Source: Euglena gracilis (taxonomy: Eukaryota; Euglenida; Euglenophyceae; Euglenales). Taken from it: a stretch of DNA of 64,000 nt. Shown here in pieces: positions 11,429-23,976 of this stretch. The notes beneath the pieces were generated by a model. That model was not told the DNA's origin. It made no database searches and saw nothing but the letters and a program-made list of their open reading frames with translations. The stretch's first letter is position 1. The number at the start of each line of letters is the position of its first letter. The translations under genes and the position numbers were made by a program. The DNA is taken from positions 3,392,017 to 3,456,016 of the forward strand of contig CP154955.1 of NCBI GenBank assembly GCA_039621445.1, read 5' to 3'.

Positions 11429-14400
11429 ATGGAAGTATGCAAGATCCTGGTGGACGTGGCTCAGGCCCTCCCTCCATACAGTATGCCCTCCCTCCTTATC
11501 CACCCACCACCAATGTGGCGACCCCATCAGCCCAAGGGGCGCCCGCGTATGCGGTATAGCAACCCCTTGCTGCCGCTTACGCTGCTAAGGCACAAGGTCC
11601 ACCTCCCGCTCAAATGGTTCAGGCACAAATACCATATCCCCCTCGGGCACATATGGCAGTCTCCTCTCAGGCACAAAAGCCGCACCCCCCTCAGGCGCAA
11701 CCGGCACCTTCCGCTCGTGCGGCCCCTGTGCCAATGGAAGCAGCATATGAGCCACAGCCTCAGCAGGAATATCAAGTTCCAAGGGAACAACCACAGTATG
11801 CGAGGCAGGCAGAGGCAACTCCAATGGAGCAGGCACATTATGCCACCTCCCGCAGCTACCATCCTGTATACTCTACACGCAGCACCATGTTATCTCTCAA
11901 CAATCACAAACACAACTACAACCCCAACCCCAATCCGTACAGGGTGTGCCACCACCACACCTTGTACACGCTGTACAGGCGATTCACTCCTCTTCTGCTG
12001 CTAACCCTTCCTGGAATCCGCGGCACAGACGGAAGTTAGCAGCAGTAATATATCAGCTTATACGATCAGTGCGACACATGATACACCCCAGACAGCACCA
12101 ACGGTGCCGTACCCCGCATTCACCGCAGAACTGGTGAGTCTAGCAAAGAAAACCTTGCGGACTGCCTGCGTCAGTGTACTCGAAAACGCAGATCCCTCCT
12201 TGCAGGTGATGTGGGATACCCACTGTCGTCAGATATTGGACCTGGCCAGTACGCCTATAGCACAATAGTGCGCCTGTGGCCAAACCTGGATGACAGGGAA
12301 ACTGTATTTCATGCCCGGGGAATATCTCCCTGACGTCAGCATGCGTACAATGGGTATACATGTACCGCCGATGCCGCGGATACGTCATCGCACCGGTGCG
12401 TTCACCGAAAACATGCGGGAGCACAGCCCCCCGATGGAGGAAAGTGAGGCGGGTGACATCCCAGCACCAACGGTGCAGCCATCGCAATTTTTTCGCGAAA
12501 CAAAATCCACACGTTGCATGCCAAGGTCACCTCCAGCCGAATATCGGGAACCACCAAAGCAATATGTGTATCTTTCCCATATTCAGCTCACCTGGAAGTG
12601 GGAGATCAGCTGCCTACCCAAAGGAAGTATGCGGCACAGGAGCCCGTATCCTGGGCTGAGGGAGTGGAGCCAGCCGAGGCCGGAAGCCTCATGGCGGTGG
12701 AAGGGTTGTACCAATGGTACGTGAACCTCTTACGGAACCCCGTTTCACGTCACCCGAACAAGCCGCAACATATGACCAATCCCTTGAGCAATTACAAGGA
12801 CCTCGGTCTGGTGAACGCAGGTATGCGTCCCAGCCACACAGGCCGGCTGCCCTAGGCAAACGTGGTAGGCCTGAGACTTCATCCACAATGGGGAGGTCAA
12901 AGCCCACAGCCCCAGCCAGACAGGCTACGCCCCACATGGCAGGGATACCCCTGCACCGCAGGGGGGCGCTTTGGGTGGCCAACAGGCCACACACCCTCCA
13001 GTTCTCGTCGCGTCTGCCTTACCAGCCAAACAAGCGCCAACGGCGCAACCGACCATACCGGTCCCAGCAAAACCAGCACCAAAGACAGCTCCAGGGGCAG
13101 CGCCAACGGCGCGACAGCCTGTCGCAGCACCAATGGTGTCACTATCTCAAGAGGAAAAGCGCCTCCAGGCCAAGAGGCCGCTACGGAAGGACTGCCTGCA
13201 CCACTGCCAACTCAGCAACAGATTGAGGAAGCAGAACGAATCCAAAGAGCCCAAAGGGCAGAAATAGAGCATGAAGCTGAGGAACGTGCACGAGTACAGA
13301 AAATTTCTGATGATACACGTGAAAGTCTCCCTAAACCCACCTATATCGACCCGACTAGAGGCGAACCACTCCCTGACAATCATTGACCGCTATTGGCGGG
13401 TCTGCAGGGCCAACCGGTCGCACACCCAGCAGCCAAATTGGCTTGTGTCCCACAAGAATTGCTCGGACGAGCAAGAGATATGAACCCCGCATATTTGGAC
13501 CCCTTTTTGCGTCCAATCTCAGTCTCCATGCTTGGAAGCAACCTAGGGAGGAAATTTCCCGCTGAAAAAAACCGATTTGGCAATGGTAAAGCCGAAAGTG
13601 CACCTAAGCGAGCGCCTACTGCAGGCCAAAAAGGCCAAGGCAAAGGCCAAAAGGCCAATTCCGGAACATCCATGAAGATGACATGGAAGCTCTTTTTGAG
13701 TGCATTCAAAGCATACATGACGTCGCACTCGAGTCTATGCGGAAGTTCCAAAACGAACTTAATCTTCCCCATTCCGGTCGCTTCCCCGGTCGTGACTGTG
13801 ACCAGACAGCTCTATAAGGAGCGTAATCGTGAGTTCCACAATGATGGAACTGTGTATACCTTTGAAGGCAATGTCATCACCGGTCTGACATTTGACAATT
13901 TGTCGGGATTCTGGCATGTGTGGTTCTGGGCGTGATACCCCACCCAAACTTTTGGTCGATTCCTGAACGCCTATGTTTACCCTTACATTGAGTGTGGTCG
14001 AGAAGACCTATACCACACATGTAAAGACCTACTAAGGCAGTTATTATACTGCATCCACAGTGTAGGCCCAAAAAGGCCTGGATTGGGAATTATACCACTG
14101 CCTGACAATTTCGCCAAAGTGGGGTAAAACATGTTCTGCATCAATCTGCAGGTCTTTTATAATTAGCATTATGCCTATCACTCTGAAGTGGTCCATATGG
14201 ACATCCGATTCCCCCAGACGTATATCGTCCGATGTTCCCACTGCTACCAAAAGTTTGCTGTGGGCTTCCGGGGATTCGAAGAATGCAGTTCTCAGCCACA
14301 GGCCGAAGGCCATGACAAGGTAGGTCAACATGCCAACGTCGCGCAGGCCGCGCCAAGGAGCATCATGCTCCTGCACCTTTGCAAAAATCCAAATGATCAT

Positions 14401-16260
14401 CACCAAAGCGCGAATGGGCGTCGCAACCATCGCCAGATCTTGCTGTATTTGCAGCAGTTCTGGTTCAGAGCTTGAATCTGCCAGATTCTCGAGAAATATT
14501 ATTATCTCAACCCCGATAGGGAAATTCCCCCAGACTATGTTCCCGTCACGCCACGGTTTGAAAAGGAAAGTATTGACGGTTATGACACCGCCGATTCGGC
14601 GACACGCTCGATAGGGCACTGTTTCCCCCCTTCTTCCAAGGCCAACGGGCCAATGAAGAGGGCATGCGTCTACCCCTCCTGCGATCCAATCACAGGATGG
14701 TTGAGGGTGTACGAAAGCAAGGTGGCACATTCCAATTACGAAACCCCGTGTGCCAAAGGCACACCGAAAGCGGCAATCGGCTGCAGAAGTTACACCGTCC
14801 GAATCACCCATTCAGCTGCAATCGGCAACGCCAGTACCCATGGGAGTCTCACGTGACGCACCACCACCCGTATTCGGGCGTTGTCGACGTTACCTGGGTT
14901 CAAGCCTATCTGCTACTGCAGAACCTTTTGTCTCTAAAGGACCCCAGGGGATCCAATCTTCTGTGGCCACCTCTTCTCCCCAGCCCGCTACAGCTGCTCC
15001 CGCCAGCGCGATAGCGCGAAAAGGACCTGTGCCCACCGCTACAGCGGAACGGCCAGCATCACCTGCTGCCTCACCGGAAACGGCTGAGGATGGCGAAGAG
15101 AGCGATGAAGAGGGCGGTGAAGACCGCATGGAAGGCTTGGACGACATCTGTGCTGAGGAATCTCAGTATGCAGATGTCCCAATAGCCCTATTGGACTCCA
15201 GAACCCCCCTACCTCCTGAAGGGGTGTAAGCCTAAAGGCTGGGTCCCCAACACCTGAGGCCGAAAGGCCAGCGATACCTCCGGTACCACCCGTCCCATTA
15301 CCTGTAGTGCCAATGGCACCCCCCCACAGAACCTGTTGCATTACCGGAAATACCTACAGGTGTTTTGTGTGGTGCGCTTGAGGGCCTGACTGCGGCAATG
15401 TCTGCAGAACCAGCAGTGCTGAACCCTCGGGGTTCACCTGCAGCATCTCCGCCGGAATCCCAACGGGTTCCTGCTGCAGATAGTAGCTCAAAAGCAGCAC
15501 AAGCTGCGGTCCCAGCTGCAACGGAGGAAGATGAGCCAGTTACCAGACCAGCAGCTCAAGCTCCACCAATGGCGGAAATGCAGCCACCTCCTGCCAAACC
15601 GGCAGCTCAAGCACGCCAAGTGCGGAAATACCACTGCCTCCGGCAGATCCCCGAGAAGAACGCCGATATGGCAAGAAATCAAAGGCTAAAGTCAAAGCCC
15701 CAACCGAAGGCACCTGTAAGCCCGCTGAACGGCGGCATGATGATGAGCCACCGCCCCGTGGCGGAATATGCTCAGGAGCAGGCCAAAGGTCCAACGTCCG
15801 CTTTCCCAGCTATACGGCTACCACATCATCAGGCACTTGGTGCAAACCTACCATCAAATGTCCATGTGAGGCCAATGAGCCATTTTGGACCGAGGACGTA
15901 TTGTCCAAAGTAGCCCCCCTGCAAACACGCCAGGCTAGGATCAATATGATCCGTAACAGCAATGATACCTTGCTGAACAAGTGGATCAAGCCCTTGTTCT
16001 ACCAGAATCAACCTGGTGTTTTGATAACCAACCACACTTGGCGTTTTTGGAATGCGAATTCTCCAAGGGTATTCGCGTAATTTTTTGGAGGACATTTTGT
16101 CCTGTATTTTAAGGAAAATGAACAAATATTGTGGTTGTGCACAGCATGCCATAGGCTTCGCGACGACATGCCGGTTGTGCATATCTGCACATGCCAACGG
16201 GATAGCATAAGCTTTCATCATGGCACGTGTGTGCGCCTTTCCGCAGCATTGATTTGCGGA
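11429..16260 (+). pseudogene. Post-pol Pro/Gln/Ala-rich ORF, frame-shifted (copy B)
   Basis: Coding-like sequence rich in P, Q and A runs through a chain of short frames: 11,614-12,039, 12,290-12,855, 12,714-13,387, 13,393-13,935, 14,188-14,475, 14,750-15,229 and 15,365-15,913. Blocks match copy A (see 3,557-6,290), so the order is pol first and this ORF second in both copies. A CxxC segment (VRCSHCYQKFAV) lies at about 14,226-14,262, and another Cys-rich piece (CGCAQH...CRLC) at about 16,130-16,190. The copy-B version is nearly twice as long as copy A. A 255-codon antisense frame at 14,044-14,811 crosses the CxxC block and is treated as a shadow. Function unknown; gag-like composition only. 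Confidence 0.5.
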
Positions 16261-16261
16261 G

Positions 16262-17430
16262 AATGCCTATTGGCATGGTCCAAGATAGAAAATTTCCACT
16301 AGACAGAAAAATGGTTATGACAAAGACATACCTGTCCGTGGCAGCAACTTCCTACAGGCAAATATCTGGCTACCTGCCGATGGTTGTATGACTAGGATCA
16401 TACCAGAAAATGAGGACCATCTGGCCAGATGTTCCCCCCGTACTGTTCCCATTGGGCCATAATGGGTCCCGGGGAAGGGAATAGCTCGGAGGGGGGGCTT
16501 GTAAACAACATTTCCAGGTTTATCCTGAAAAACTGAGTTTAAAAGGCAAAAATTCAAATTTTGAACACACAATTGCTGGAAATGAGACCTCTGTGCATTC
16601 TGGCTGAATTATCTGGTCATCGATCGAAAGCCTTTGCAAAGAGCTTTCAATTGGGGCGACATGGAATCATGCTTGTGAAATCTGCCAACTTCGATTGGCA
16701 ACCAGTTCAGATCAACGTTGAAAAAATGTCCAAAATATGGGTGTTTTGCGGTGTATTGGCTGTGATTCCTCAGACGCCAGTTTGGCGTGAAGCGCCAGAG
16801 CGCCCTAGAAAAGGCTTCAAAAATTGTGTCCCAGATGCCGGTTCGGGCATGGAGCCAGTGCCTGGGACACAGTGCTCGATATAGCAGCGAACTGCCCTTA
16901 AAGTGGCCATAACAGGGGCTGAGTTGCGGCCATTCCTTCAATGTTTGTTTTCCAGGGGCCACTTTGGGGCTGTTTCGCTGTCTAAAAATAGGTGTTTCCA
17001 AAATATCTCAATAATGAACCAAAATCAAAACAATGTCTGTTGACCTAAATGAAACGTTTTAACTAATGGCATTTTGATTTTTTTTGTAACTCCACGACTT
17101 TCTGAAGAGTTTGGGGAAAAAACCATGGTGGGATGGGACATTCAAAGGGATTTTTACTTTGGTCTCCAGGCATTTCTTTTGATTTTGCTTCGAGATATTT
17201 TGGAAAAAAAATTGACTAAAAAATGGTCTAACACACCAAAATGACCGTTTTGGGCAACAAGCGCACCAGAACATGAGTCAAGAAATGGTTTTTACAGCTT
17301 CAATTGCCGATGCCCAAATTTGGGCCCGCAGGCTGGTCTTTCAGCAGCACTTAAATTCTGCAAAGTATCTCGCACTTGAGCATTTCCCAAACTACAGTGG
17401 TGCTACACCCTCTACCACGCCCGCCATTTA
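16262..17430. other. No gene seen; decayed repeat sequence
   Basis: The stretch has A/T-run and GGCC-rich sequence. From about 16,985 to 17,240 there is a distant relative of the 210-bp repeat (text such as TTTTGATTTTGCTTCGAGATATTTTGG also found, in both orientations, at 19.2-19.7, 24.9-25.3 and 30.0-30.3 kb once the strand is taken into account). No conserved protein is visible. Confidence 0.5.
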
Positions 17431-17439
17431 AGACCCCCT

Positions 17440-19880
17440 GGGGAGCCAAAATCCAGGGGGGGGGGTTATGTCGGGGGGGGTCTCATATGCGGGGGGCCAC
17501 TCAGCTCTTATCCCTTTATAGGTAAGAGCGAAGCTTACCACCGGGAAAAGGGGGGTCGAACTCCACCCTCCCCCCCCCGCCTTCGGGTAGACCGTGAACA
17601 GGCAAGGAGAGTCATCCCCGGTTTTTGGTCTCCGGTGGGGTCTGGTGGGACCCGGTGGGATCCGGTGGGATTCCGGTGGGTTGCCTTGGGGGGGGGGGAC
17701 CGGAAAAAAACACATGCAACAAGGTCAGGCCTCTTTTTTTGTGTCCCATATGAGTCACCTTTTGGCTCTGTTTAATGGGCCCAGCCAGGTGCTCAGGATC
17801 ATTTGCCCCGTTGCCACATGGGATCACCACATGATGTGATGATGGGGTCGTCGGTCCTCACCCTGGGGTCGTCGGTTTCATCCACCCCAATGGCTACCAA
17901 ATATTTGTCATCGCGAATCATGTCCTGCAACTTTTTTTGACCAAAAAGAAAAGGTTGTAAAAAAAAAGGCAACTCTTGCATTCTTGTGCATCCCTCTTTG
18001 GGGATGCTGCCGCACCGCGCACACCACGTGGCACCGCATGACAAGAAGCAGGTACAACCTAAAATGACTGAATGAAAGAAAAACGCCCGCAAAAGAGCCC
18101 ATCGATTATCAAATTGCAATAAAAAGGCATTTTGAGTGAATTTCGTCAATTTTGGGTGTTTTTTTGGCCCAAATCACCTGGTTTAGCCACCAGATCATAC
18201 CCAAACTGCCCTAATGGTCACCGAATCTGTGCAAATGGCCACAAAATGGCCAAAAGTGGCCAAGAAGGGGCAAAAAGTGGATAAAAGCAGTCAGAAGTGG
18301 CCTAAAATGGACACAAATGTGCAAAAATAGCCATAAGCAGCCAAAAGTTGGTGTAAATAAAGCAAAAATGCAAACAGCCAAAAATGGTCTAAATTGCCAA
18401 ATGCACCCTAAAATGGCCAAAAGTGGACAAAAAGTGGTCCAGAATGGCAAAAAAAAGGCCAAAAGGCCCAAAAGCTGCTGATTTGCAGGAAACCAGACAA
18501 AAAAAGAATGTAAGTCAATTACAGATGGGGTACTGGTGGAAATTTGTGAAAATTGCATATTCGGAAATGATTCTCCTCATGCGGGCCATGAATCCAAGAA
18601 GAAAAATCTGTGCATGGAAAAAAAATCTCCGGTGGGATCCGGTGGGATCCGGTGGGAACCCACTAGTCAAATGGTCAAAAAATCCCTGGTGGGATCCGGT
18701 GGGATCCGGCGGGATCCGGTGGGATCCGGTGGCTGTCCTTGCCTGACCGTGAACCACGGATTATCACCATGACCCCGGCCCAGTTCACAGAATTCTTTTT
18801 TCAGTCGCGAGCGAATGGAGTTTCTGAATCACCTCCGTTTGACCCCCAACTTCCCACCAGGCCCAAGTTATTCAGCCGCGAAGGGGTTGCCAACACCCCC
18901 CAGTTTCGATTCTGCCATTTTGCTGGGGTCCAAAAATCGGTCAGAAAATAGATTTTTTGAAAATATCTCGAGAAACCGTACATTATCTCCGAGAGTGTCT
19001 CACTGATGAAACGTACCCCCGGAGGCCTTCTATCGCCCCCCATTCGCCGCTTTGTCTGCCGACACGCCCGGCCCATGCTCCGGTGCGCTTTTGCACCCCA
19101 AAATGGCCATTTTGGGGTGTTTTTTTGGGGGGCCGTTTTTTTGGTGCGATCGAAAAATCGATTTTTTCCCAAATATCTCGACAATGAAGCAATAATCAAA
19201 AGAAAGGTCTGCAGAACAAAAATGATGCCCATGGAATTCCCTATCCAACCATGCTTTACTTTTCCCCCAACTCTTCTTTTAGCCCGAGTTGCGGCTATTT
19301 TTGGCCTATTTTTGCCCATTTCTGGGGCCTCTTTGGGCTGTTTTCAGGGTCAAAAGTCGATGTTTACAAAAATATCTAGAAAATGAAGCAAAATCAAAGG
19401 AAATGTCCTGGGACCTAATTTGAAGCTTTTAAAATGCCCCACCTAACAGTATTTTGGTTTCCCTGCAACTCCCCGTAGCCCGAAATTTCGTCGATTTATG
19501 GTCCAAAATAGCGCGGCAGGCTTCTGACTTGGCCGTTTTCGGCCGTTTTTTTTTTGGGCCAAAAATAAATTTTTTTAAAAAAAATTCTGAAGAAGGGTGG
19601 GGAGTCAAAGGAAATGTTCGGACACCTTGAATTGAAGCCCTTGCACCGCCCTATCTAACAGTATTTTGATTTCCCTGCAACTCCCCGCCTTGCCCGAGTT
19701 ACAGCCATTTTTCGGCCAGTTTTGGTCATTTTGCCAAAATTTCATGTTGACCCTCAAGAGGGTCATAAAAATACACATCCTCCAGATTTTTTTCCCTCCC
19801 ACAGAGGAGGAGGGGGTGGGTGACCTCCCTTCCAAAAGAAGAAGGGGGTGGGAGGACCCCCCTACCACATCACCCCCCTA
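17440..19880 (+). repeat. Composite repeat: GGTGGGATCCG tandem, AGCTCTTATCCC hairpin and 210-bp units
   Basis: The composite opens with a C/G-rich block and the hairpin CTCTTATCCC...GGTAAGAG (about 17,508-17,530). It then has an 11-bp tandem GGTGGGATCCG (17,637-17,690; 18,631-18,730), a conserved block beginning ATTATCACCATGACCCCGG (18,760) and several roughly 200-bp units (about 19,160-19,760) carrying AAATATCTCGA, AAGCAAAATCAAAGGAAATG and CCGTTTTCGGCC. A region at 18,130-18,480 is a run of AAAATGGCC/AAAAGTGGCC. The same composite recurs at 24.59-25.38 kb (same strand) and 29.88-30.66 kb (opposite strand). Confidence 0.7.
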
Positions 19881-19929
19881 GGGTGATGTGGTAGGGGTCA
19901 TCATCGCATGATGACCCCTATTAGAAGCG

Positions 19930-20510
19930 CCCCACATTCCTGCAATGCCCAAGGTCGACAGGGCCTCTATGGCCCTGCTTCCAAGGGGCCTACCCGGGTA
20001 CCCGGACGACAGCGTGGTACAGGACGGTGGCCCGTGCTGGACCCTGGAGGGGTGGGTGGGTGGGTGGGTCGGACCCCCAGAGGGGGTGGGCCGGTGGGAC
20101 CCCCGGAGGGGGGGGGGGTAGGTGGGCTGCCGGCTGGGCTGGGTAGTGGGTGGGTGGGTGGGTGGCTGGGACAGAGAACATCGGGAGGACGACGGCCGCA
20201 GCGGACAGAGGGAGCGGACCTGCAGAGGGCTGGGGCTGGAGTGGGGTGTCCAGGAGTGGCAGGTGGAAAGTGTCCACCTCATCCCAGGAGGCACCCAGTT
20301 AGCCGTACCCCTGGGGCAGAGTGGGGGGCCGTTTCTCCCCTGCGCCACGGAGAGGCTGGGTTCTGCTGGGGTCCCAGACGCAGGGGCACCCCCCCAGTGG
20401 GTTGGGAGACCCCCCTCCACCTACCCCATGTCTGCGAGCTTCCCATACAACCCTGGCCCAGCCGTTCAGGTGCCGTGGCATGGAATGTGGGACACTGCCG
20501 GGGGGGGGGG
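19930..20510 (+). CDS. Possible coding segment(s) of an unidentified plus-strand gene
   Basis: A GC-rich stretch reads MPKVDRASMALLPRGLPGYP and DDSVVQDGGPCWTLE (19,945-20,048). After a G/T-rich interruption, about 110 open codons (20,170-20,500) include EWQVESVHLIPGGTQLAVP and STYPMSASFPYNPGPAVQVP. Third positions are GC-rich, like the exons of the CNNM-type gene. I do not recognise the protein and no splice pairing was established. It may be chance openness in GC-rich DNA. Confidence 0.25.
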
Positions 20511-21145
20511 GAAATGGAAGTGATGACTAACCTGGGGGGGGGCATGATATTCATGGGGTGGGTTTAACCCAGTTTTGGGTTGATTTGTGTAAAAATATTG
20601 GGGGGGCGAACATGCATGCAAAAAAAAAACTGCATTCTGTTGGGCAGTCAAAGCACACCTGCTTCAAGGAAAAAGACGTCCAAGTTTTCCGCTGGGCTTG
20701 GTCTGCCTTAATGACGCTTGGATTTGAGGCAGCCATCGGCATACAATTTTTTTTGCAGTGCTGACCCCACCGGGGGGGGGTGCCTGCTTGGACAGGCACT
20801 CCAGTCCTGGGCGCCCTGGGGGCATGGATCTGGGGGGCGCCCAGATCCGACAACCCCCCCCCCCCCGGGTGGGGGCAGGGCACATGGCCAAAATTGCCTG
20901 GCACTTGGCCAAGGCACTTCCAGCACCAAAGGCGCCGGAAGCCCAGAAAAGACGGGGACAATGTCCCTCGTCACCCCCCCCCACAATCCCGAATCCCATT
21001 TGTGAGACGGCTGAATGCTCCGTGATATCTTTTCTATCGTAAAAAATGATGACACACAATGGCACACAGTGACACAATTTTGGCATTTTAGGGGTTGGAA
21101 GCTCCATCCCCCACCCCCCAATAGTGCCTTTGCGTCGCCTTGCAC

Positions 21146-21260
21146 CTTGGCAGGAGGCAGAGCGCTACCGCTGCTTCGTGTCCAACCTGGACCGCATCGA
21201 GCAGCCAAAGCCTCGCCGGAACTCTCGAGAGACCCCCACCCTGAGCAGCATTTTTTTTTT
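21146..21260 (+). CDS. Possible exon of an unidentified plus-strand gene
   Basis: A CCTTGGCAG acceptor-like site at about 21,151-21,160 is followed by an open GC-rich frame reading EAERYRCFVSNLDRIEQPKP and RRNSRETPTLSS. Composition is exon-like. With the segment at 19.9-20.5 kb it might form a gene convergent with the CNNM-type gene. Unidentified. Confidence 0.25.
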
Positions 21261-21827
21261 GAGCCTGGGGATCTGGGGACAGGTGGTATGGTGGATGAGG
21301 CCCAGATTTCTTTTTAAGGAAGTTCACATCCACCTCTGGGATCCCGCCAAATCGGGAAAAAAAAATCCGAAATGGGCTGTTTTGGAGGTTTTGCGGCCCC
21401 ATCAAAAGTTGGCTTTTTTTGGACCCTTGTTTGTTGGCCACATACAATTAGGGGGGTGGTCATTCGGGGGGGATGGTTCTAATTGGTATTCGGAAGAGTG
21501 GAATGACCCTCCCAGGGTTAAAAATGCATAAAATTCGACCGCGGAAACGGGGTACTAATTTGGGGGACTAATTGACCCCCAAATGGAACCCCCCCCCCCC
21601 GGCGGGAGCCTGGAGGGGTGTCATTTAGGGGGGAGATGTCACTGTGACTTGTGATTGATTATTCCCCATACAGCCAAAAACCAGGGGGAGGAATAATCCA
21701 CTGGGTCCCCCGGTGAAGCCAAGTCTGGAGGTTGGAAGAACAAGTCGGGTCATTTATGTCAAAAATGGGCCCATTTCTTCCCAAAATTTGAGTGGGTGTA
21801 TTCCTGTTTCCCCCCCAGGCTTTTGCT

Positions 21828-22250
21828 TAAGGACCCCCAGGGTACTTAAGGACCCCCGGGGGTACTGGCTAGCCAATTGGCTAGACACTGGAAAAAGTGG
21901 ACTAGCTAGACCCCCCTCCCCCCGGGGGGGGGGGGAGGGTCAGGGGGTCCCCCGGACTGGAAAATTTTTTTCCTCCGGCGCTGTGCGCCGGAGGAAAAAT
22001 GAGGGTTTTAACAGGTTTTTGGCTGATTTTGTTCCAAAAAATCCCAAAAATGGCCAAAAACGGGCATTTTGGGCCATTTTTGGGGGTCCCAAAAAAATTT
22101 TCGGCGCTTCGCGCCGGTCACTGGAAAAAAAATTTTCCACTAGCTAGCCCCGGGGGAGGGGTCTGCTAGAAAACCCACTAGCCAAATTTGGACTAGCTGC
22201 AGTCCAGCCCCCCCCCCCGGGGGGTACTGCAATCCCTTAAGCAAATGCCT
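21828..22250. repeat. TTAAGCAA-type MITE with two central hairpins
   Basis: Ends are TTTGCTTAAGGACCCCC (left) and CCCTTAAGCAAAT (right), an inverted pair. Inside are paired CTAGCTAG blocks, C-run/G-run palindromes and the hairpins TCCTCCGGCGC-TGT-GCGCCGGAGGA in two arms (21,971-21,995; 11-bp arms) and CGGCGC-TTC-GCGCCG (about 22,101-22,116). It belongs to the same superfamily as 31,504, 42,914 and 60,950. Confidence 0.65.
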
Positions 22251-22742
22251 GTTCCCCCCTCAAACCCCCCAAAACCTTCTATTAAAAGATGAATTGACCA
22301 CACTTCGGAGGTGCGGTGAGCAGCGTCTTCCCCGCGGCGCAATGGTTTTGTGCACCATCATGACACATTCCCTTCGGAAAATCCCAAAAAAATCAGGGGA
22401 ATAATCAAACAGGTCCCATTTTCCTGTTTTTTTGGGGGGGGGCCAAAAATGGGGGGGGATAATCGACTGGGGAAAATAATCGAAAAGTTAGAGAAAATCA
22501 GGGGAAAATAGCAAGTGTTTTCCGAAAAAGTCGGTCGCCCCCCAGATCCGCATCTGGGATTTGCTTGCATTTGGATTTGCTTGCATCAACTTGCATTTGG
22601 GATCCAATGCAAGTTGACCAGAAAATGGCTTGAGAATATCTCCAATGCCTTTGCGGCAGGTCTCTTTGGTGCTTCCCGTTTTTTGCTCACCCCCCAGTGT
22701 GAGCAATGAAAATTTTTTGTGTGACAAAAGAACATTAAACCG

Positions 22743-23976
22743 GCGTTTGGGACGCCGGGTTCACGACAGAACCGGAGTCCCCCTCCACGGGTTTTGGGAA
22801 CGTTGGTTCTGTCCGTGAAAAGGGGTTAGGAACGCCAATTCTGTGGTGAACCCGGCGTCCAATATAAAAATGGATTTCGACTGACTCGAAAATATGTCAA
22901 TGGAACCCCAGAAAGAAAATTGCCATGCCTTCTGAGGGATAAGGCGCACAATTGCTGACTGCGAGAAATTCACGGATCAGTAGGTGGGGTTCGGTAGGGT
23001 AGGGTAGGTTTGGGTTCGGGAGGAGAAGCTGCTCATGCGGTGGCTTCCTCACATTGTCCTGCTTCGGCTGCAGATTTTTCATGCAGCCGAACTTGACCAA
23101 AAGTTCCAGGCCAGCGGGCGTCTGTGTGGGGTGAAATTCACCAACACAAAGTTGCATCGAACATTCTGGCCTGGAGCCCGAATGATAAGCCAGGATGAGA
23201 TTTGTCCGCTGCGCTTCCAAAAACGACTGCCAATTTGTGCTGTCCACCAGTTTTTCCAGCTCAGCCTCAGAGAGCATGGGAACTTCTTCCCGCCGGGCAG
23301 CTTCTGCGTGTTCCCGACGGTTGGCATCACACCAAAATTCATTGTATCGGGGAAACAAAATTGGTTCCCCTGGAACAACGGTTCCAATGCCACCTGCTCT
23401 CTTGTAAAATGCTGCTGCACCATTCAAAGTGGTGCGGAGCGTGGTGGGTGGCCAACACCGCCACCCCCGCTTGGGCACAAAGTTCTTGCCGCTGGGACAA
23501 AAAAAGTGTCCGTTTTTTCCTGTGGAGTATCAAAAAGATCACACCCACTGTGAGTTTTGTGAAGGCCGCAAACCACTCGTCCAAATTTTCGATGAAGCAA
23601 TTTCTGGTGTCCAAATCTTTTTGAAAATCCCGCAAAGGGCCCAAACAACCCTGTGCAGTCCTTTCCTGACAACCCCTGGCCCTCGGATTTTTTTGGTAAA
23701 AGTGTCCCCAAAAGGACGGTGTCGGGCGCTGGACCTTGAGGCTCCAAGGTGGCCCCCAACCCTGCCAAAAAAAAATTGGGCACTGGTTGGGACAGGGGGC
23801 AAAGCGTTGCGAACCACAACGGCCAGGGACCCGGGCATCATTGTGCTAAAGAAAACCTAAAGGGGAACGCAAATACATGTATTTCTGGGTGCTCCTTTGC
23901 CCGAAGGGGAGATCGCCGGTTCTGTCGTGAACCCGGCGTCCGGGATGCCGGGTTCACTACAGAACCGGCGTCCCCC
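22743..23976. mobile_element. Element bounded by inverted GACGCCGGGTTCAC units
   Basis: The left side carries GACGCCGGGTTCACGACAG (22,751) and its reverse complement form ending GAACCCGGCGTCC (22,860). The right side carries GGTTCTGTCGTGAACCCGG (about 23,918) followed by GCCGGGTTCACTACAGAACC (about 23,947). Each edge is thus a palindromic pair, and the two edges are inverted relative to each other. The interior holds a tyrosine-recombinase-like pseudogene. The edges may be terminal repeats of the same element or two solo fold-back units flanking it. Confidence 0.5.
22897..23640 (-). pseudogene. Tyrosine-recombinase-like protein fragment (DIRS/Crypton type?)
   Basis: Read on the minus strand with one or two frame slips, the upstream part gives LDEWFAAFTKLTVG, and a 193-codon open piece follows: TLRTTLNGAAAFYKRAGG, then PMLSEAELEKLVDSTNW, then NLILAYHSGSRPECSMQL and CVGEF. 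The layout of a helical DNA-binding part ending in a helix, a linker, an S-E-x-E-x-L helix and an AYxSGxRPE box resembles the core-binding domain and first catalytic arginine box of tyrosine recombinases. The later H-x-x-R and Y boxes are not found; the frame ends at 22,897. Assignment by motif only. Confidence 0.45.

Noticed and set aside
14044-14811. 255-codon minus-strand frame
   Set aside because: It lies antisense to retrotransposon sequence whose plus strand is conserved between copies A and B (the CxxC block).
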